Positions 15,335 to 16,693 of a stretch of 16,693 nt of DNA are shown here, in pieces (within the stretch, counting starts at the first letter, position 1; each line of letters starts with the position of its first letter). The stretch comes from Prolixibacteraceae bacterium (GTDB lineage: Bacteria; Bacteroidota; Bacteroidia; Bacteroidales; Prolixibacteraceae). The DNA lies in contig DPCJ01000124.1 of assembly GCA_003516705.1 (NCBI GenBank), positions 9,496 to 26,188 of the forward strand, given 5' to 3'. Under the pieces are notes generated by a model. The model saw only the letters and a list, made by a program, of their open reading frames with translations. It was not told where the DNA came from and did not search any database. The translations under genes were made by a program, and so were the position numbers.

Positions 15335-15342
15335 TAGATTTG
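15335..15342 (+). promoter_or_regulatory. Candidate Bacteroidota -7 promoter box for upxY-ilvA
   Basis: TAGATTTG matches TAnnTTTG and lies 32 bp before the ATG at 15375, nearly the same spacing as the box at 3079-3086. No good -33 TTTG is visible. A small inverted repeat (GTTGC 15342-15346, GCAAC 15360-15364) falls in the predicted leader. Confidence 0.35.
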
Positions 15343-15374
15343 TTGCATTAATAAAATCCGCAACACCTGTTTAA

Positions 15375-15905
15375 ATGACAGCAAAAAGCACAGAAAATCA
15401 GAAACAATGGCACGTGGTTTACACCCGTTCACGGGCCGAAAAGAAAGTAAACGACGAACTCTTCCGCCAAAATATTGAATGTTATTTACCACTTCAGAAA
15501 AAACTGAGGCAATGGAAAGACCGCAAAAAGTGGGTTGAATTCCCCCTCATGTCGGGCTATTGTTTTGTAAATATTACACGGCGAGAGTACGATTTTGTAT
15601 TGCAAACCGACAACGTGGTTTGTTATGTAACTTTTGAAGGAAAGGCGGCGGTAATTCCTGAATATCAGATTGAAGCCCTCCGAAAAATGACAAAACAATA
15701 CGATTTTGAGGTAAATGTAACCACCGAAAATTTTGAACCCGGCCAAATAGTTGAAATCATTGTCGGCCCAATGATTGGTTTACGCGGCGAATTGGTAAAA
15801 GCACGTGGCAAAAACAAATTTATTATCAGACTCGACCAGTTAAAAAGTGCGGTCGTAATTGAAATTCCGGCCGAACATCTGACAGCAGTACCCGTTGAAA
15901 TGTAA
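15375..15905 (+). CDS. UpxY-family transcription antiterminator (NusG-like)
   Basis: This is a NusG paralogue of 176 residues. An N-terminal NGN domain (about 11-105) begins with KQWHVVYTRSRAEKKVNDEL and includes IECYLPLQKKLRQWKDRKKW and FPLMSGYCFVNI. A C-terminal KOW domain (about 120-165) contains GQIVEIIVGPMIGLRGELV. These match the Bacteroidota UpxY type, which binds RNA polymerase and suppresses early termination, classically in long capsule or exopolysaccharide operons. Unusually, the next gene, 9-18 bp downstream on the same strand, is ilvA, and no polysaccharide genes are in view. The pairing suggests it is co-transcribed with ilvA, but whether it acts on this transcript is unknown. 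The ATG at 15375 gives the expected N-terminus. The housekeeping NusG is a less likely identity, because nusG is normally beside secE and ribosomal protein genes. Confidence 0.9.
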   Translation: MTAKSTENQKQWHVVYTRSRAEKKVNDELFRQNIECYLPLQKKLRQWKDRKKWVEFPLMSGYCFVNITRREYDFVLQTDNVVCYVTFEGKAAVIPEYQIEALRKMTKQYDFEVNVTTENFEPGQIVEIIVGPMIGLRGELVKARGKNKFIIRLDQLKSAVVIEIPAEHLTAVPVEM

Positions 15906-15914
15906 AATCGCAGA

Positions 15915-16693
15915 ATGAATACAATGAACTATTTTCCACAACTAAAAAACATAACCCGTGCAAAAATCAACCTGAATGACGTGATTTTGCAGACTCCACT
16001 TCAAAAAAACCTTAATCTTTCCGACGAATTTGAAGCCAATATTCTGTTAAAACGTGAGGATTTGCAGGTGGTTCGATCTTATAAACTCAGGGGTGCTTTT
16101 AATAAAATAGCTCACCTTTCAGCTGACGATTTAAAAAACGGTGTGGTTTGCGCCAGTGCAGGCAACCATGCTCAGGGCGTGGCCTACTCGTGTCAGCGGC
16201 TTGGTATTAAAGGCAAAATTTATATGCCCACCACTACCCCGCAGCAAAAAATCAAACAAGTAAAAATGTTTGGAAAAACCTATATTGAAGTAGTGCTTTC
16301 GGGCGACACCTTCGACGATGCCCAGCAGGCTGCGGTAGCCGATGCAAAAGAAACAGGCATGGCTTTTATTCATCCGTTCGATGATGAACAGATTATTGAA
16401 GGTCAGGCAACTGTGGCGCTCGAAATTTTGCAGGACACAAAAGAAAACATCGATTACATTTTCATCCCGATTGGAGGCGGTGGCCTGGCAGCCGGTGTTG
16501 GCGCCTGTTTCAGGCAGATCAGCCCGCAAACCAAAATCATCGGGGTTGAACCGGCCGGTGCACCATCGATGTTCGAATCAATCAAAGCCGGAAAAGTTAC
16601 TGAACTGAAAAACATCGACAAATTTGTGGATGGCGCTGCTGTGCAAAAAGTGGGCGAAATAACTTTTGAAATTTGCAAACAGGTGGTTGACGA
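15915..16693 (+). CDS. ilvA: Threonine ammonia-lyase (threonine dehydratase), N-terminal part (3' truncated by window edge)
   Basis: This PLP enzyme deaminates threonine to 2-oxobutyrate, the first committed step to isoleucine, in the cytoplasm. The frame runs off the window end, so about 259 codons of the catalytic domain are seen. Fold-type II PLP features are clear: the Schiff-base lysine K57 in VRSYKLRGAFNK, the substrate loop CASAGNHAQG, and the phosphate-binding loop IPIGGGGLAAGVG. Two in-frame ATGs are possible, 15915 (MNTMNYF) and 15924 (MNYF), leaving 9 or 18 bp after the UpxY stop. Whether a C-terminal ACT-like regulatory domain is present, which would separate biosynthetic from catabolic forms, lies outside the window. 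The nearby ilvBN, ilvC and ilvD make the biosynthetic role most likely. Confidence 0.95.
   Translation, partial: MNTMNYFPQLKNITRAKINLNDVILQTPLQKNLNLSDEFEANILLKREDLQVVRSYKLRGAFNKIAHLSADDLKNGVVCASAGNHAQGVAYSCQRLGIKGKIYMPTTTPQQKIKQVKMFGKTYIEVVLSGDTFDDAQQAAVADAKETGMAFIHPFDDEQIIEGQATVALEILQDTKENIDYIFIPIGGGGLAAGVGACFRQISPQTKIIGVEPAGAPSMFESIKAGKVTELKNIDKFVDGAAVQKVGEITFEICKQVVD

Noticed and set aside
16131..16529. 132-codon minus-strand open frame at the right end
   Set aside because: It is antisense to the well-conserved ilvA catalytic domain, including the PLP-binding loops.

Overview
The window looks like chromosomal DNA from a member of the Bacteroidota, probably a Bacteroidales/Marinilabiliales-type marine or anaerobic relative. 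The evidence is the gene content (DUF5723, a DUF6057-like protein, a UpxY antiterminator, CxxCH beta-propeller lipoproteins), TAnnTTTG-type -7 boxes, and the near absence of strong Shine-Dalgarno sequences. Moderate-to-low GC and short palindromic repeats of the kind scattered through such genomes fit too. No phage, plasmid, IS element, CRISPR array, tRNA or rRNA was seen.

Layout. (1) 1-3076: the 3' end of ilvD, then ilvB and ilvN, all on +, closed by a hairpin terminator. These are branched-chain amino acid biosynthesis genes. (2) 3118-6427: two overlapping + genes, a polytopic membrane protein with a TPR-like tail (DUF6057-like) and a lipoprotein with a CxxCH haem motif and PD40 beta-propeller repeats. 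(3) 6431-8973: a divergent pair, an MFS transporter (-) and a dipeptide-epimerase-like enolase-superfamily enzyme (+). (4) 8974-10505: ilvC on the minus strand with its own terminator, behind a 313-bp gene-free stretch that holds a compact palindromic repeat. (5) 10819-13106: an AraC-type regulator (-) divergent from a PAP2 phosphatase (+), then a small cupin. (6) 13111-15253: a minus-strand operon of a lipoprotein and a DUF5723 outer-membrane-type protein. (7) 15375-16693: a UpxY/NusG-like antiterminator followed at once by the 5' part of ilvA.

IlvA (threonine to 2-oxobutyrate), IlvBN, IlvC and IlvD together make the isoleucine/valine pathway, so the window covers most of that pathway but in broken-up form. 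ilvC is inverted and about 6 kb from ilvN, and ilvA sits another 5 kb away behind an antiterminator gene. The unrelated envelope genes between them suggest rearrangement or insertion within an ancestral ilvDBNC(A) cluster.

No entirely new system is evident. The points most worth a second look are the altered NADPH-pocket residues of IlvC, the UpxY-ilvA pairing, and the two poorly characterised envelope gene pairs (DUF6057-like/haem propeller and lipoprotein/DUF5723).
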